Assembly: GCA_036873755.1 (NCBI GenBank)
Contig: JAVTVY010020607.1
Span: 1 to 64,000 of the forward strand
Length of the DNA stretch: 64,000 nucleotides
Direction: 5' to 3'
Source: Hanleya hanleyi
Lineage: Eukaryota > Mollusca > Polyplacophora > Lepidopleurida > Hanleyidae
Shown in pieces: positions 22,267 to 32,339 of this stretch. Position numbers and translations under genes: made by a program. The notes below the pieces were generated by a model. It saw only the letters and a program-made list of their open reading frames with translations, was not told the DNA's origin and searched no databases. Positions within the stretch are counted from its first letter, which is position 1; every line of letters starts with the position of its first letter.

Positions 22267-23857
22267 GGGGGGGGGGGAATAATACCAGAAAAATAATTTC
22301 CAGAATTTAGACCGAGTCCCTTCATAAATTTGTAATAATTCCTCAAATAATTAAAGTATCCCACTGAAATTGTCACAGATGATAGACTTGGCTGTAAGTG
22401 TTGCAAAAAGGGTAGCAAGAATGATATAGGTGCAACAGAAGGGTGTAAAATAATGGTGTGAACTTACCGAACTGGACTGGCACTGGTTCAAGCAGAAGGA
22501 TAATCCAGGAGTTGCCTAAAATTGGGATAAAACACAGATTGAGAGGTTCCAAGAAGTCCTCAACAGATGGTTACAGGAGTGAGGAAAGAGTAATACCTAC
22601 AAATGTGAAAAACAAAACAGGACATAAGAGGAAGTGAAACATTGGAGGTCACCATTTTGTTGTTGGGACTTCTTCAAACAACGCCATGAATATTAATGAA
22701 TCCAAATTAACCGCTTTCAATGAAATAGAATGGTGAATTTAAAGGACTCACCTCCCAAACTACACGTGACAAATATCCACATAGGTCAAAGGGTTAAAAT
22801 TGGTCATGTTTCCCCACAATACTGCTTGAATACCCATACATGGAGTATCTATTACCATAACAATACAACAACGTGCTCCAGTGACTGCAGTTGTAAACAT
22901 AAGTTCAACACGCATAACTCATGTTTTAGTGCTTGACGCGAACATAACATAGGACAGAAATGTTTCATACACCTCAGAAATACATCATACTCACCTTGTA
23001 CGAAATATTATCTTCATAATCTTCAAGAAAGAGATCAATTCCACCAATTTCTGTGCGTTGTTGTTGTTCTGCACTTCTCTGCGGAAAGCGACACCTAGTG
23101 GCGAGGTTGACTGCAATTCCTGACTCCGTAGTGATCGGCACTTCCGGGAAATAGTCCCTAAATGAAATAGTCATTATTACAGTATCCATTTCGAACAATA
23201 TAGAAATATATTCTTCAAAATGTTGGCGCATGAAACTCCACACAGAGATTTGTCCCCATCACTGCCCCATCACAGCTCAGGAGGCGGGAACTTATTCTGA
23301 ACATGTGGAATTTGCGTGATGAACAGGTAAATATTTCAGTTCATTCCTTGCACCTGTGATTTTGACAAGTATGTCACACGTAATTTTGAGACGTAAACTT
23401 CATTAGTCAATATTTGTCATTCGTTTGTCTTTTCTGTAGATTAAGTAATTCTTGCCCAAAAACAACAACATTGCGTTCCAAATTCTCGGTGTCTTGTTGG
23501 ACAGGGTGTCATGAAAGCCTCCACTTTCAACAGTCTGTAGATTATGATTTCCACTGTATCGTAGGTATTTCACACATTCCACTTGTTTTGTCACCTCTCC
23601 ATTGTTATAATGAGTATCGCAAAATGTATGTAGTGCATAATCAAAGCATATTTCGATTGTCATTTCCATTGGTAATTTTTGAAGGCCTGTGTGTTTCAAA
23701 TTGTTCGGGTAGTTCCCCGAATTGCTGGATATTTGACCTTCTCATAGACGTGTCTGGTAGACGTGAAGAGGATATTCCAATTATCTTTTTATTTATTCCA
23801 CATTTTTTAAGGTACTCTGTAAAAAAGTTCAAATTATTTTTCTGGTATTATCCCCCC
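22267..23857. mobile_element. 1.6-kb TTAA-flanked element in the left palindrome arm
   Basis: TTAA at 22263-22266 and 23858-23861 brackets ends that are inverted repeats: a G-run followed by AATAATACCAGAAAAATAA, and its complement ending in a C-run. The right palindrome arm lacks it at the corresponding place ('gaatcgcatttcgcac' near 32150), which gives a near-empty site. TTAA duplication suggests piggyBac-type mobility. The interior has a minus-strand open stretch at 22974-23243 ending before a 'gtgagt' donor (GGIDLFLEDYEDNISYK), which could be an exon of unknown function. No transposase motif was recognised. Confidence 0.75.
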
Positions 23858-25189
23858 TTAAGGCGGTGTGAAATGCGAGAAGAAAAATTGTCCATGAACA
23901 TACCCACGTTCCAGGCGTGTTTGAACTCGACATCTTCCTGATAATGTAATAGATGCACACATGCTAAGTACGCTCAAAGCTGTGTTTCGTATATTTTCGG
24001 GCTATATCTATAATATATACATATCCCAGGCATATCATCACGGGAGGCCTTAGAAAACGCGAAATTCAATATATGACCTACAGCACCCCATGCTTACTTC
24101 CGTACACGTCGCCCAATCCATTGTAAGAGGTAAAAGCGCACTCTCAAAGCTGGAAGGGCATACTTAAAAAAATCGGTGGTATCGGGCGTGTAAAGTCAAT
24201 TAAAATGGGCTTCTATAGGATAATAAAACAGATCTCGAAAGTTGTTCAGTCGGAAGAATATAGCACCTATCCGCGAAGAGATACACATGTCTGGGAATCT
24301 AACGTCAAAGGGCTCTGTATTTGGCAGACGATGTGAAATGTTCGCGAAATCTAACATTATAACCCCGTGTACGTCTCTTCACAGCATTTGTATGCACCTC
24401 TTCACCTCGTATTCTATCTTGGCTAGATAAGGCAAGGTATGCCTTCGGTTTTATTTTCATTAAGGGAAAAAATCTTTCGCTAGGAGTTAAGCGCCATCAC
24501 TAACAATATTTATTAGTAGGAAAATGTTAGGGTTAAAGTCAAACAATTCCACTCGGACTGCGAGGCAAAAGTGATTGCGAATGAGAAATATTTATGTTTT
24601 TCGCGATAGATGAACAGAATGCGTCGCTTCTGTAAACGAAGCCATGCCAATGACAGCAATGTTGATTGCTCTATGTGAACTCAGTTAGACAAATCATGAA
24701 AGCTAAGAAAAACAAAATTCAAATACCATGACAATCGGATAAATCCGATCGCGAAAGCCTTCTCGTAGTGTATAAAGGCGAAATCTGGGCGCACTTGTGT
24801 TGATGCCGAGGGAAAATGACCGGAGGAAAAGGGATGTTTGACCTATGATATTTGACCTTTGGTTACTCTGGCAACGTGGAGAAGGAACTTCGGTCATGTC
24901 ATGGGTTGTGGGAATGTAAAAATTAGGAATTTCCCCGGATCCCTAAAATATCGAAAAACGGACTTTACGCTAAAAACTGGGGAACTTTCACTCAACTAGC
25001 TCTAGATGGGGCAACATTGATGCTAATGTTCGGGAAGGCTCTCAACGTGATTGGAAGCAGAGCGTTTAAAAGAATTTCATCGACGTCCAATTATATTAGA
25101 ATCGGATTCCGCATAGTCACGAAATAATAGACAACAGACTTATTCTCTCAAAAGAGAAACGATCAACAATCTGGAATAACGTCAGGTGA

Positions 25190-25300
25190 TATAGGAACAC
25201 GATTCACTACCCGCCGACAACACCCGTCCTAACGCCGGCCACCGTCCGTGTGAACGCCCGTTAACGCACGCCAACGCCCGTCTTGACGCCCGTCGATGCC

Positions 25301-25333
<33 letters not shown>

Positions 25334-25400
25334 AACAAAGCTTGCGTTTAGTAAATCATACCTATGGTCAGTGAGCCCCTCAATGTCGTACATCAGGACC
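25190..25400. repeat. GGCGTT / (GA)n / AAGCTTGCGTTT block, outer left copy
   Basis: Same order of parts as the inner copy: 'cgcccgttaacgc' units, (AG)n at 25300-25328, 'aaagcttgcgttt', then 'catacctatggtcagtgag'. It lies downstream of the C2H2 gene. The right-arm counterpart (28163-28400) holds an AATAAA. Confidence 0.75.
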
Positions 25401-25627
25401 ATTTCGGCCATCTTCGTCATCTTTTCGTTTCTCAGTGTCCAATGAGAACCTATCGTTGATACGTTATACGCCAGAAGCACCGTCGTACATTTCCGTCATT
25501 TTTTCTTCTTTATCATTGTCCGATAATAAGCAGCCATCATTATGCGTCGGACTCGCTCTCCGCCAGTGTGGGATACTTCAATGGTAGCATGTCCTGAACA
25601 GCTGTTTTCGCATTTTGACAACGTTTC

Positions 25628-26128
25628 TCAGAGCCTCCCTGTGGGTAAACCCATATCCTCTTCCAAGTAGCGCTTTGTTCTCGTGATGGACCTATGATTA
25701 AGATCTCTCTTCATTTCAAGCGGGAATAAGTTATACTGTTCGTAGACGGTCATAGCAGATTTTCTTTTTCGGGGTAGCATGTTGATGTACGCCTGCTGTA
25801 TTGCCTTTTCGTCCGGTCCCTCTGCCTCGATAGTCGCAGCGTGTGCATGAATAGCCTCATTCACAATGAGATCCCAAAATGACGGTTCCCTGCTAACCAC
25901 ATCTGAATCGCTCAAGTTCTCGCCTTCGCCGAACGGGCTATCATTGTCGGTGTCAGAGGGCGAACATTCAGTATCCGTACCAGGAGACAAACCCTCAGTA
26001 TTCGTATCGGTGGACAGGCCATCAGTTTCCCCAACAGCCTCTTCATTTCCGTGAAAATTCCTCTGGTGTCTCAGCATATCGTAGTACCTGGTGAACTTCC
26101 GATCACACTTAAAGCAAGTATAAGACAT
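25628..26128 (-). CDS. C2H2 zinc-finger protein with acidic middle, left-arm copy
   Basis: A 166-codon frame starts at 26126-26128, just after a TATA/initiator promoter. Residues 5-26 form one C2H2 finger (C5, C8, H21, H26; YTCFKCDRKFTRYYDMLRHQ). Residues about 28-85 are rich in Asp, Glu, Ser and Thr with SDSD. The rest is helical and charged (EPSFWDLIVNEAI, KAIQQAYINMLPRKRKSA, LEEDMGL). A one-base deletion compared with the right arm (TTTACCC for TTTAACCC) ends the protein at TGRL*. Homologous sequence for about 40 further residues, ending AESESDA in the other copy, continues out of frame. It is likely a nucleic-acid-binding regulator of the palindromic element (inference). I do not recognise the family. 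Confidence 0.7.
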   Translation of the reverse strand: MSYTCFKCDRKFTRYYDMLRHQRNFHGNEEAVGETDGLSTDTNTEGLSPGTDTECSPSDTDNDSPFGEGENLSDSDVVSREPSFWDLIVNEAIHAHAATIEAEGPDEKAIQQAYINMLPRKRKSAMTVYEQYNLFPLEMKRDLNHRSITRTKRYLEEDMGLPTGRL

Positions 26129-26154
26129 GTTGACGGGTTGTACGACACTCGAAA

Positions 26155-26187
26155 ACTGCGTTAGTCTTTCAGATAGGGTTGCTTATA
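26155..26187 (-). promoter_or_regulatory. TATA box and initiator of the left-arm C2H2 gene
   Basis: On the minus strand TATAAG (26187-26182) lies 30 bp before a CAGT initiator (26158-26155), which is followed by about 28 bp of leader to the ATG. The same words and spacing occur in the right arm. Confidence 0.6.
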
Positions 26188-26279
26188 TGGATGGGCATCA
26201 AAGCGGGAGGAATTTCGGCTTTAAAGAATTCAAGCGCAAGCGCACTCGTCAGGAAGGGCGGTCGGACGATCGATAACGA

Positions 26280-26510
26280 GTTATGGCTTTATGATAGGGC
26301 GCTAATGCGTTAAGATGGGGAGTTAAGCTGTTGAGACGACGTTAATAGGCGTTCAGATGAAGGGTGGCGGAGGGCGTTAATGGGCGTTAAGGCCCGCCAA
26401 TGCCCACTTAACGCCCGCCAACGCCCGTCGACGCCAGAGAGAGAGAGAGAGAGAGAGCGCAACAAAGCTTGCGTTTCCTCCGATATTACATCATACTTAG
26501 GCTCGGTGCC
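26280..26510. repeat. GC-rich GGCGTT repeats, (GA)n and AAGCTTGCGTTT block, inner left copy
   Basis: Short GGCGTTNN units, a (GA)11 run and 'acaaagcttgcgttt' form a block. It recurs in the same order and orientation at 25190-25400, on the other side of the C2H2 gene. Its mirror images are at 26577-26790 and 28163-28400. The gene is therefore bracketed by direct repeats in each arm. Confidence 0.75.
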
Positions 26511-26576
26511 CCGATTTTGTCATGTTCACAAATCATAAAACTAGAGTGGAATTAGTCTTAAACGGGTCACCTAGCC

Positions 26577-26790
26577 TAGGTATGATGAAATATCGAAGGC
26601 AATAAAATTTACGAAACGCAAGCTTTGTTGCTCTCTCTGTCTTTCTCTGGCGTCGACGGGAGTTGACTGGCGTTAAGACGGGCGTTGGCGCCTCCCTTCA
26701 TCTGAACGCCCATTAACGCCGTCTCAACAGCTTAACACCTCATCTTAACGCCTTGGCGCCCTATCATAAAGCCATAACGCATTATCGATC
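26577..26790. repeat. GGCGTT / (CT)n block, inner right copy
   Basis: 'taggtatgatg', then AATAAA at 26601, 'acgaaacgcaagctttgtt', a CT-rich run and GGCGTT units. It mirrors 26280-26510 and resembles the 3' flank of the gene more than a promoter. This suggests that the centre formed by joining two truncated repeat units. Confidence 0.7.
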
Positions 26791-26870
26791 GTCCAACCGC
26801 CCTTACTGACGAGTGCGCATTCGCTTGAATTCTTTAACGCCGAAATTTTCCCCGCTTTGATGCCCATCCA

Positions 26871-26903
26871 TATAAGCAACCCTATCTGAAAGACTAACGC
26901 AGT
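26871..26903 (+). promoter_or_regulatory. TATA box and initiator of the right-arm C2H2 gene
   Basis: TATAAG at 26871-26876 and CAGT at 26900-26903 are 30 bp apart, and the ATG at 26931 follows 30 bp after the predicted start. The promoter is intact although the gene behind it is interrupted by an insertion and stops. Confidence 0.6.
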
Positions 26904-26930
26904 TCTCGAGTGTCGTTCAACCCCGTCAAC

Positions 26931-27988
26931 ATGTCTTATACCATCTTCACAAGTCCAGGTAAATCCTAAATCCTCGCAGAGGGTTTACCTGGACATTTTT
27001 TGTGATTCGAATGAGTTCTTGAGTCGACGCCTCTATTATACAATCTCGTACATTTCATGCCCCGAGCTTATTTTGAATTAGCATGTCGGTATCACATGCC
27101 TGCGGTTTCTGCTTTGTCTTCCGATGCCGATTTCAGCTTGACATCAAAGCAGTTGGGCCAGCGATGAAATTGAAACCTGTTATATCTCATACCTCGCAGC
27201 AGATTGACCTAATCAACTAGCCTAGCGCCTTCACTGATCGGGCTGATTTGAAGGAAACCCCTTGATCTCTGTATAGCCAGAACTCGTATGGATAACTAAG
27301 CAAGCCAGTGTATCTATCCTAACCGGTCGATCGATACACTGGCTCGTGAGGATGGTCTTATACTTGCTCTAAGTGTGATCGGAAGTTCACCAGGTAGTAC
27401 GAATTGCTGAGACATCAGAGGAATATTCACGGATATGAAGAGACTGAAGGGGAAACTGAGGGCCTGTCCGCCGGTACGGATACTGAGTGCTTGTAACCTG
27501 GTACGGATACTGAATGCTTGCCCTCTGACGCTGACAGTGTTAGCTCGTCCCAGGTTGGGAGCTCGTCCTCTGACGCGGACAATGATAGCTCGTCCGGCGA
27601 AGGCGAGAACTTGAGCGATTCAGATATGGTCAGCAGGGAACCGTCATTTTGGGATTTCATTGCGAATGAGGCTATTTATGCACGCGCCGTGACTATCGAG
27701 GCAGACGGACCAGACGAAGAGGCAATACAGCAGGCGTACATCAACATGCTACTCCGAACAATAAAATCTGCTATGACCGTCTACGAAGAGTATAACTTAT
27801 TTCCGCTTGAAATGAAGAGAGATCATAATCATAGGTCCATCATGAAAACAAAGCGCTACTTGGAAGAGGATATGAGTTTAACCCCCAGGGAGGCTCTGAG
27901 AAACGCTGTCAAAATGCGAAAACAGCTGTTCAATGACATGCTGCCATTGAAGTATCCCACACTGGCTGAAAGCGAGTCTGACGCATAA
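26931..27988 (+). pseudogene. C2H2 zinc-finger protein, right-arm copy, interrupted
   Basis: The copy begins ATGTCTTATAC and is then split by a 413-bp insertion (26942-27354 with a 9-bp duplication). It continues with the finger (CSKCDRKFTR), now with an in-frame TAG at 27395-27397 where the left copy has Tyr, and a TAA at 27494-27496. From 27518 the frame is open to the stop at 27988. This part shows the acidic region, EPSFWDFIANEAIYARA and the full C-terminus LTPREALRNAVKMRKQ..PLKYPTLAESESDA, which the left copy has lost by frameshift. The two copies thus complement each other in showing the original gene order. AATAAA at 28201-28206 may be its polyadenylation signal. Confidence 0.8.
26942..27354. 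mobile_element. 413-bp MITE with 9-bp target duplication and twin hairpins
   Basis: GTCTTATAC flanks both sides (26933-26941, 27355-27363). The left-arm gene provides the empty site. The ends CATCTTCACAAG and CTCGTGAGGATG are a 12-bp inverted repeat with two mismatches. Next to each end is a strong hairpin: GTCCAGGTAAA with its partner TTTACCTGGAC at 26954-26994, and AGCCAGTGTATC with GATACACTGGCT at 27303-27344. A 9-bp duplication would fit Mutator- or Merlin-type elements better than hAT; the class is open. Confidence 0.82.
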
Positions 27989-28162
27989 CTATGACTGCGT
28001 ATTATCGGACAAGGATAAAGGAGAAAAAATGACGGAAATGTACGACGGCGCGTCTGACGTATAACGTATCAACGATGGGTTCTCATTGGACGCTGAGAAA
28101 GACGAAGACCACGAAGATCACGAAGACTAATAAGAATGACCGGTAAACAAACATGTACAAAG

Positions 28163-28400
28163 CGGCTCACTGACCATAGGTATGATGTAACATCTGGCGC
28201 AATAAATTTTTACGAAACGCAAGCTTTGTTTGTCTCTCTTTCTTTCTTTCCTTCTCTCTCTCTTTCCCCCTCTCTCTCTATCGCTCTGGTGTCGACGGGC
28301 GTCAAAACGGGCGTTGGCGTGCGTTAACGGGCGTTCAGACGGACGGTGTCGGGCGTTAACGGGCGTTACCGCGTTGGGACGGGTGTTGTCGGCGGGTAGT
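28163..28400. repeat. GGCGTT / (CT)n block, outer right copy, with AATAAA
   Basis: 'taggtatgatg', AATAAA at 28201, 'acgaaacgcaagctttgtt', a 50-bp CT-rich run, then many GGCGTT units. It mirrors 25190-25400 and lies 170-400 bp after the right-arm C2H2 frame. Confidence 0.75.
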
Positions 28401-30315
28401 GAATCATGTTCCTATATCGCCTGACGTTATTCCAGACTGTTGATCGTTTCTCTTTTGAGAGAATAAGTCTGTTGTCTATTATTTCGTGACTATGCGGAAT
28501 CCGATGCTAATACAATTGGACGTCGATGACATTCTTTCAAACGCTCTGCTTCCAATCACGTTGAGAGCCTTCCCGACCATTAGCATCAGTGTTGCCCCAT
28601 CTAGAGCTAGTTGAGTGAGATTTCCCCCGTTCTTAGGGTAAAGTCCGTTTTTTTGTGAATTCACACAACCCATCACATGAACGATTTCCCTTCTCCAAGT
28701 GACCAGAGTAACCCAATGTCAAATGTCATAGGTCAAACATCCTCCTTTTTCTTCCCTTTTCTTCCGACCAACAGAAGTGCGACCAGCTTCCACCTTTATA
28801 CACTACTGCTACTGCTCAAAGCGAGAAGGCTTTCGCGGTCGGATTTATCGAATTGTCATGGTATTTGAATTTTGTTTTTCTTAGCTTTCATGATTTGTCT
28901 GACTGAGTTCACATAGAGCAACCAACATTGCTGGCTTTGTTATGGCCTCGTTTACAGAAGCGACGCATTCTGTTCATCTATCGCGAAAAAACATAAATAT
29001 TTCTCATTCGCAATTACTTTTGCATCGCAGTCCGAGTGGAATTATTTGAGTTCAACCATTTTCCTACTAATAAATATTGTTATTGATGGCGCTTAACTCA
29101 TAGCGAAAGATTTTTCCCTTAATGAAAATAAAACCGAAATGAGTCCTCGCTTAATTAACGTAACGCATACCTTCCCTTATCTAACCAAGAAAGGATACGA
29201 GGTGGAAAGGTTTGGACAAATGCTATGAAGAGACGTACACGGGGGTATAATTTTAGATTTCGTTTTTATACGCCCGCCGAAAGGCGGACGTATTATGTGA
29301 TGGCTGTTTCCGTCTGTGTGTCCGTCTGCCCGTTTGTCGTGTCCGGTCTATATCTGGAACAGCTTTCTGTTCCCAGTTCCAATTTTTGGTGAGTGGATAC
29401 CCCACAGGGAGACGATGGATCGCGTGCCTATATGAAGGTCGAGGTCAGAGGTCACTGGCCTAAAAAACAGGAAATCACTCGAGTGTTCGTGTTCGGTCTA
29501 TATCTGTGAACGTTTTCTCTCCACAGTTGCATTTTTTGTGAGTGGATACGCCAGGTGGAGACGATGTGTCGCATGCCAAAATTGAGGTCACGGTCAGAGG
29601 TCAAAGGTCACTGTTGCCTAGAATCAGGAAATCATTGATCATTGACAGTTTTCTATCTACAGTTCTAATTTTTGGTGAGTGGATGCCCTAGGGGGGACGA
29701 TGTGTTGCATACCAAATGTAGGTCGAGGTCAGCGGTCAAAGGTCAGTGTGACCGAAGAATCAGGAAATCACTAAAAATTTCTAATTTTGTGTGAGTGGAT
29801 TCAACAGGGGGAAATGAAGTGTCGCATACCAAAATATAGGCGAAGGTCGAAGGTCAAACGTCACTGTGACCCCAAAATTAGGAAATTATTAAAATAACAT
29901 TTTTTTGTCAGTAGATATACTAGGGGACACGATGTGTCACCTACCAAAATGTAGTCAAGGTCAAAGGTCAAGGTCACTGTGACCCCAAAATCGTAAAATT
30001 GTTAAAAAACATGATTTTTTGAGTCCATTGGGGAATTACGGGGAACCGTTTTGTCATGTACCAAAATTTAGATCCAGGTCAATAGTCAAAGGTCACTGTG
30101 ACCCCAGAATCAAGGTCAAAGGTGACTGAGTGAATTCAATAGGCGGAAATGTAGTGTCGCATACAAAAAAATAGGTCAAAGGTCCCTGTGACCCCAAAAT
30201 CACGAAATTATTAAAAAAACATTTTTTGTGTCAGTAGATACATTAAGGGGACAAGATGTGTTACATAAGAATACTGATCAGCGATACGGATTTGGTTATC
30301 ATAATGTCTTTCCGG

Positions 30316-30505
30316 CATCATTGAAAATTGTTGACCGCTTCTCTCTTGCAGAAAACAAGCCTATGTTTATGTATACTATGTTTGTCCTTTTGAATTTGGT
30401 GCTAATACTGTTATATGGAATTTGGAATAGGTCTTTGGATTATGGACGCGGATATTCTCTAATGGACGACGGCTGAATTATGAATGACGGACCAGACGCT
30501 TGTAA
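30316..30505 (+). repeat. Dispersed ~185-bp repeat (copy 3) inside the HINE-like element
   Basis: 'catcattgaaaattgttgac' through 'gacggctgaattatgaatgacgg' equals the repeat at 17352-17505 and the reverse copy at 41130-41308. It splits one of the 110-bp units of the host element, so it moved in afterwards. Confidence 0.7.
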
Positions 30506-31516
30506 TACCAAAATTTAGGACACGGTCAATTGTCAAGGTCACTGTGACTTCAGAATCTAGAAATCTTTGAAAATTACTTTTTTTCCTACATTATACATTA
30601 GGGGAATATGATGTGTCACGTACCAAAATGTTGGTCAAGGCCGAACGTCAAGGTCACTGCGACCCCCAAAATCATGAAATTCATAAAAATCTTTTGTGTC
30701 CATTGATACATTGAGGGAAGACGATATGCTGGGTACCAAAGTTTAGGTCAAGGTCAAAGGTGAAGATCACTGTGACCCCAAAATCAGGAAATCATTAAAA
30801 ATAACTTTTTTTCTGCCAGTAGATACATTAGAGGGCCATGATGTGTTACATACCAAATTTGTTGTCCATGCGATATCTGTAGTTTCAAGGTATGGTTTGG
30901 TACCAAACTTTGAGTACCGGTATACCTTACTCACAATGGCAAAGAGGAGCCATACATTTTGAGATCAATTTGTCAAAGGTCAAGGTCACAGTCCCCCAAA
31001 ACTGAATCAAGTTTAGGGGACTCTATGTGTTATGTTGGAATATTCAGAGTTCTCTCCCCTACAATGTGCATGTATATGGTATGGTCCTGTGGAGTTGTCT
31101 CCCATGTTTGAAACAGCTACATTTAGTTGAACTGTTGTGAAATAAAAACCATACATCTACTTATTTACCGGCAAAGGGGTCCTTTATGAACTTCATTCCT
31201 GTTTATTAACTCCGGAACAAAGGTTTACTTGGTCACTTTCTTCCTTCATGAATACATCTCTCATCTGAAAGGAATCCATTTGCAGGAAAACTACTATTTT
31301 CTTGTGTTTGACTGTTGTCGATTTCATTGTGGGATATGTGAGCTCTCAGCTCTTGCTTCATGGTAAAACTAGTTACCAAGAGTTAAGCTCATTTTAGTTT
31401 ATCATTCAATATAAGATGTGATATGTTACATTCTCAGAAGTACAAAATTGTAGACCTTTCTCTGGATTGCTAGCTACCAATTGGAATTAAGTTTATTAAC
31501 GAACCTTGAAATTTGA

Positions 31517-31773
31517 GCCCGGTGGGGCTTCCGGGGATTGACCTGCGATGTTGTGCACATCGCAGATCATGGTAAGAATAGGCCTCAGCTCCTCAGCGAG
31601 CTTGTCGTAATAGGCGACTAACTGAGGCACCCGTGAGGTTCCCGGGTGTGAAAAGGAATAGGACCCCACCCGTGTGGTTCCCGGGTGTGAAAAGTAATAG
31701 GACTCAACGTCATGATATGACTGAAATATAGTTGAAAGTGACGTTATATCTGGTTCAGATATATTCACTCATT
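31517..31773 (-). mobile_element. SINE 3' region with 13-bp target duplication
   Basis: It is flanked by CCTTGAAATTTGA (31504-31516) and CCTTGAAATCTGA (31774-31786). The second HINE copy (near 36945) shows the uninterrupted site. On the minus strand it has two 'cacccgggaacc.cacgggtg' units and then 'tagtcgcctattacgacaag', a segment I know from the shared 3' part of many mollusc SINEs. It is 5'-truncated. Confidence 0.7.
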
Positions 31774-32339
31774 CCTTGAAATCTGAACCAATGTAATTCT
31801 ATATTTACGGGCGTATATTGAAGCCCCATTTGGCTCTTGTTTTTTTAATATAACTTTCCAGCTTTGAGAGTGCGCTTTTATCTCTTACAATGGATTAGGC
31901 GACGTGTACGGAAGTAAGAATGTGGCGCTCTGGGTCATATATTGAATTTCGAGTTTTTTAAGGTCTCCCCTGGTGATGATATGACTGAGATATGTATATA
32001 TCATAGATATAGCCCGAAAATATCCGAAAAAAATGCTTTGAGCGTACTTAACATGTGTGCATCTATTACATTATCAGGCAGATGTCGGGTTGAAACACGC
32101 CAGGAACGTGGGTGTGTTCATGGACAATTCTTCTTCTCACATTTTGGAATCGCATTTCGCACATATAGTATTTATTTATAGACACCACATTTATCTCCTT
32201 TTTAAATAAACTATATCAATCATGGAAACTTCGATAGGGAAAATTGGATAACATCGGATCAAATCAAAGGGTGAGTACGTTAAGTTTATGTAGATATTCA
32301 CTGAACCCATTTACTGAAGGAAATTTACTCCAGTTAAAG

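Larger units (their letters stand above)
29263..31847 (+). mobile_element. Helentron/HINE-like non-autonomous element, copy 1
   Basis: It opens with TATACGCCCGCC and the hairpin CGCCCGCCGAAAGGCGG, then a GTCY run (gtctgtgtgtccgtctgcc). Next come about ten imperfect units of roughly 110 bp, each with 'ggtcaaggtcactgtgaccc', 'aaaatcaggaaat' and 'agtagatac'. It ends with GGGCGTATATTGAAGCC and a short hairpin before a T-run. Subterminal inverted repeats, a GTCY microsatellite and tandem units match what is described for Helentron-derived HINEs, DINE-1 and bivalve pearl-like elements; this is assignment by structure only. It interrupts the right palindrome arm, and itself carries a 185-bp repeat (30316-30505) and a SINE (31517-31773). 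Confidence 0.7.

Noticed and set aside
23414..23941. 175-codon + frame crossing the right end of the 22267-23857 element
   Set aside because: It runs through the TIR and into the palindrome arm, has no motif, and is matched by open frames on the other strand, so it is chance.
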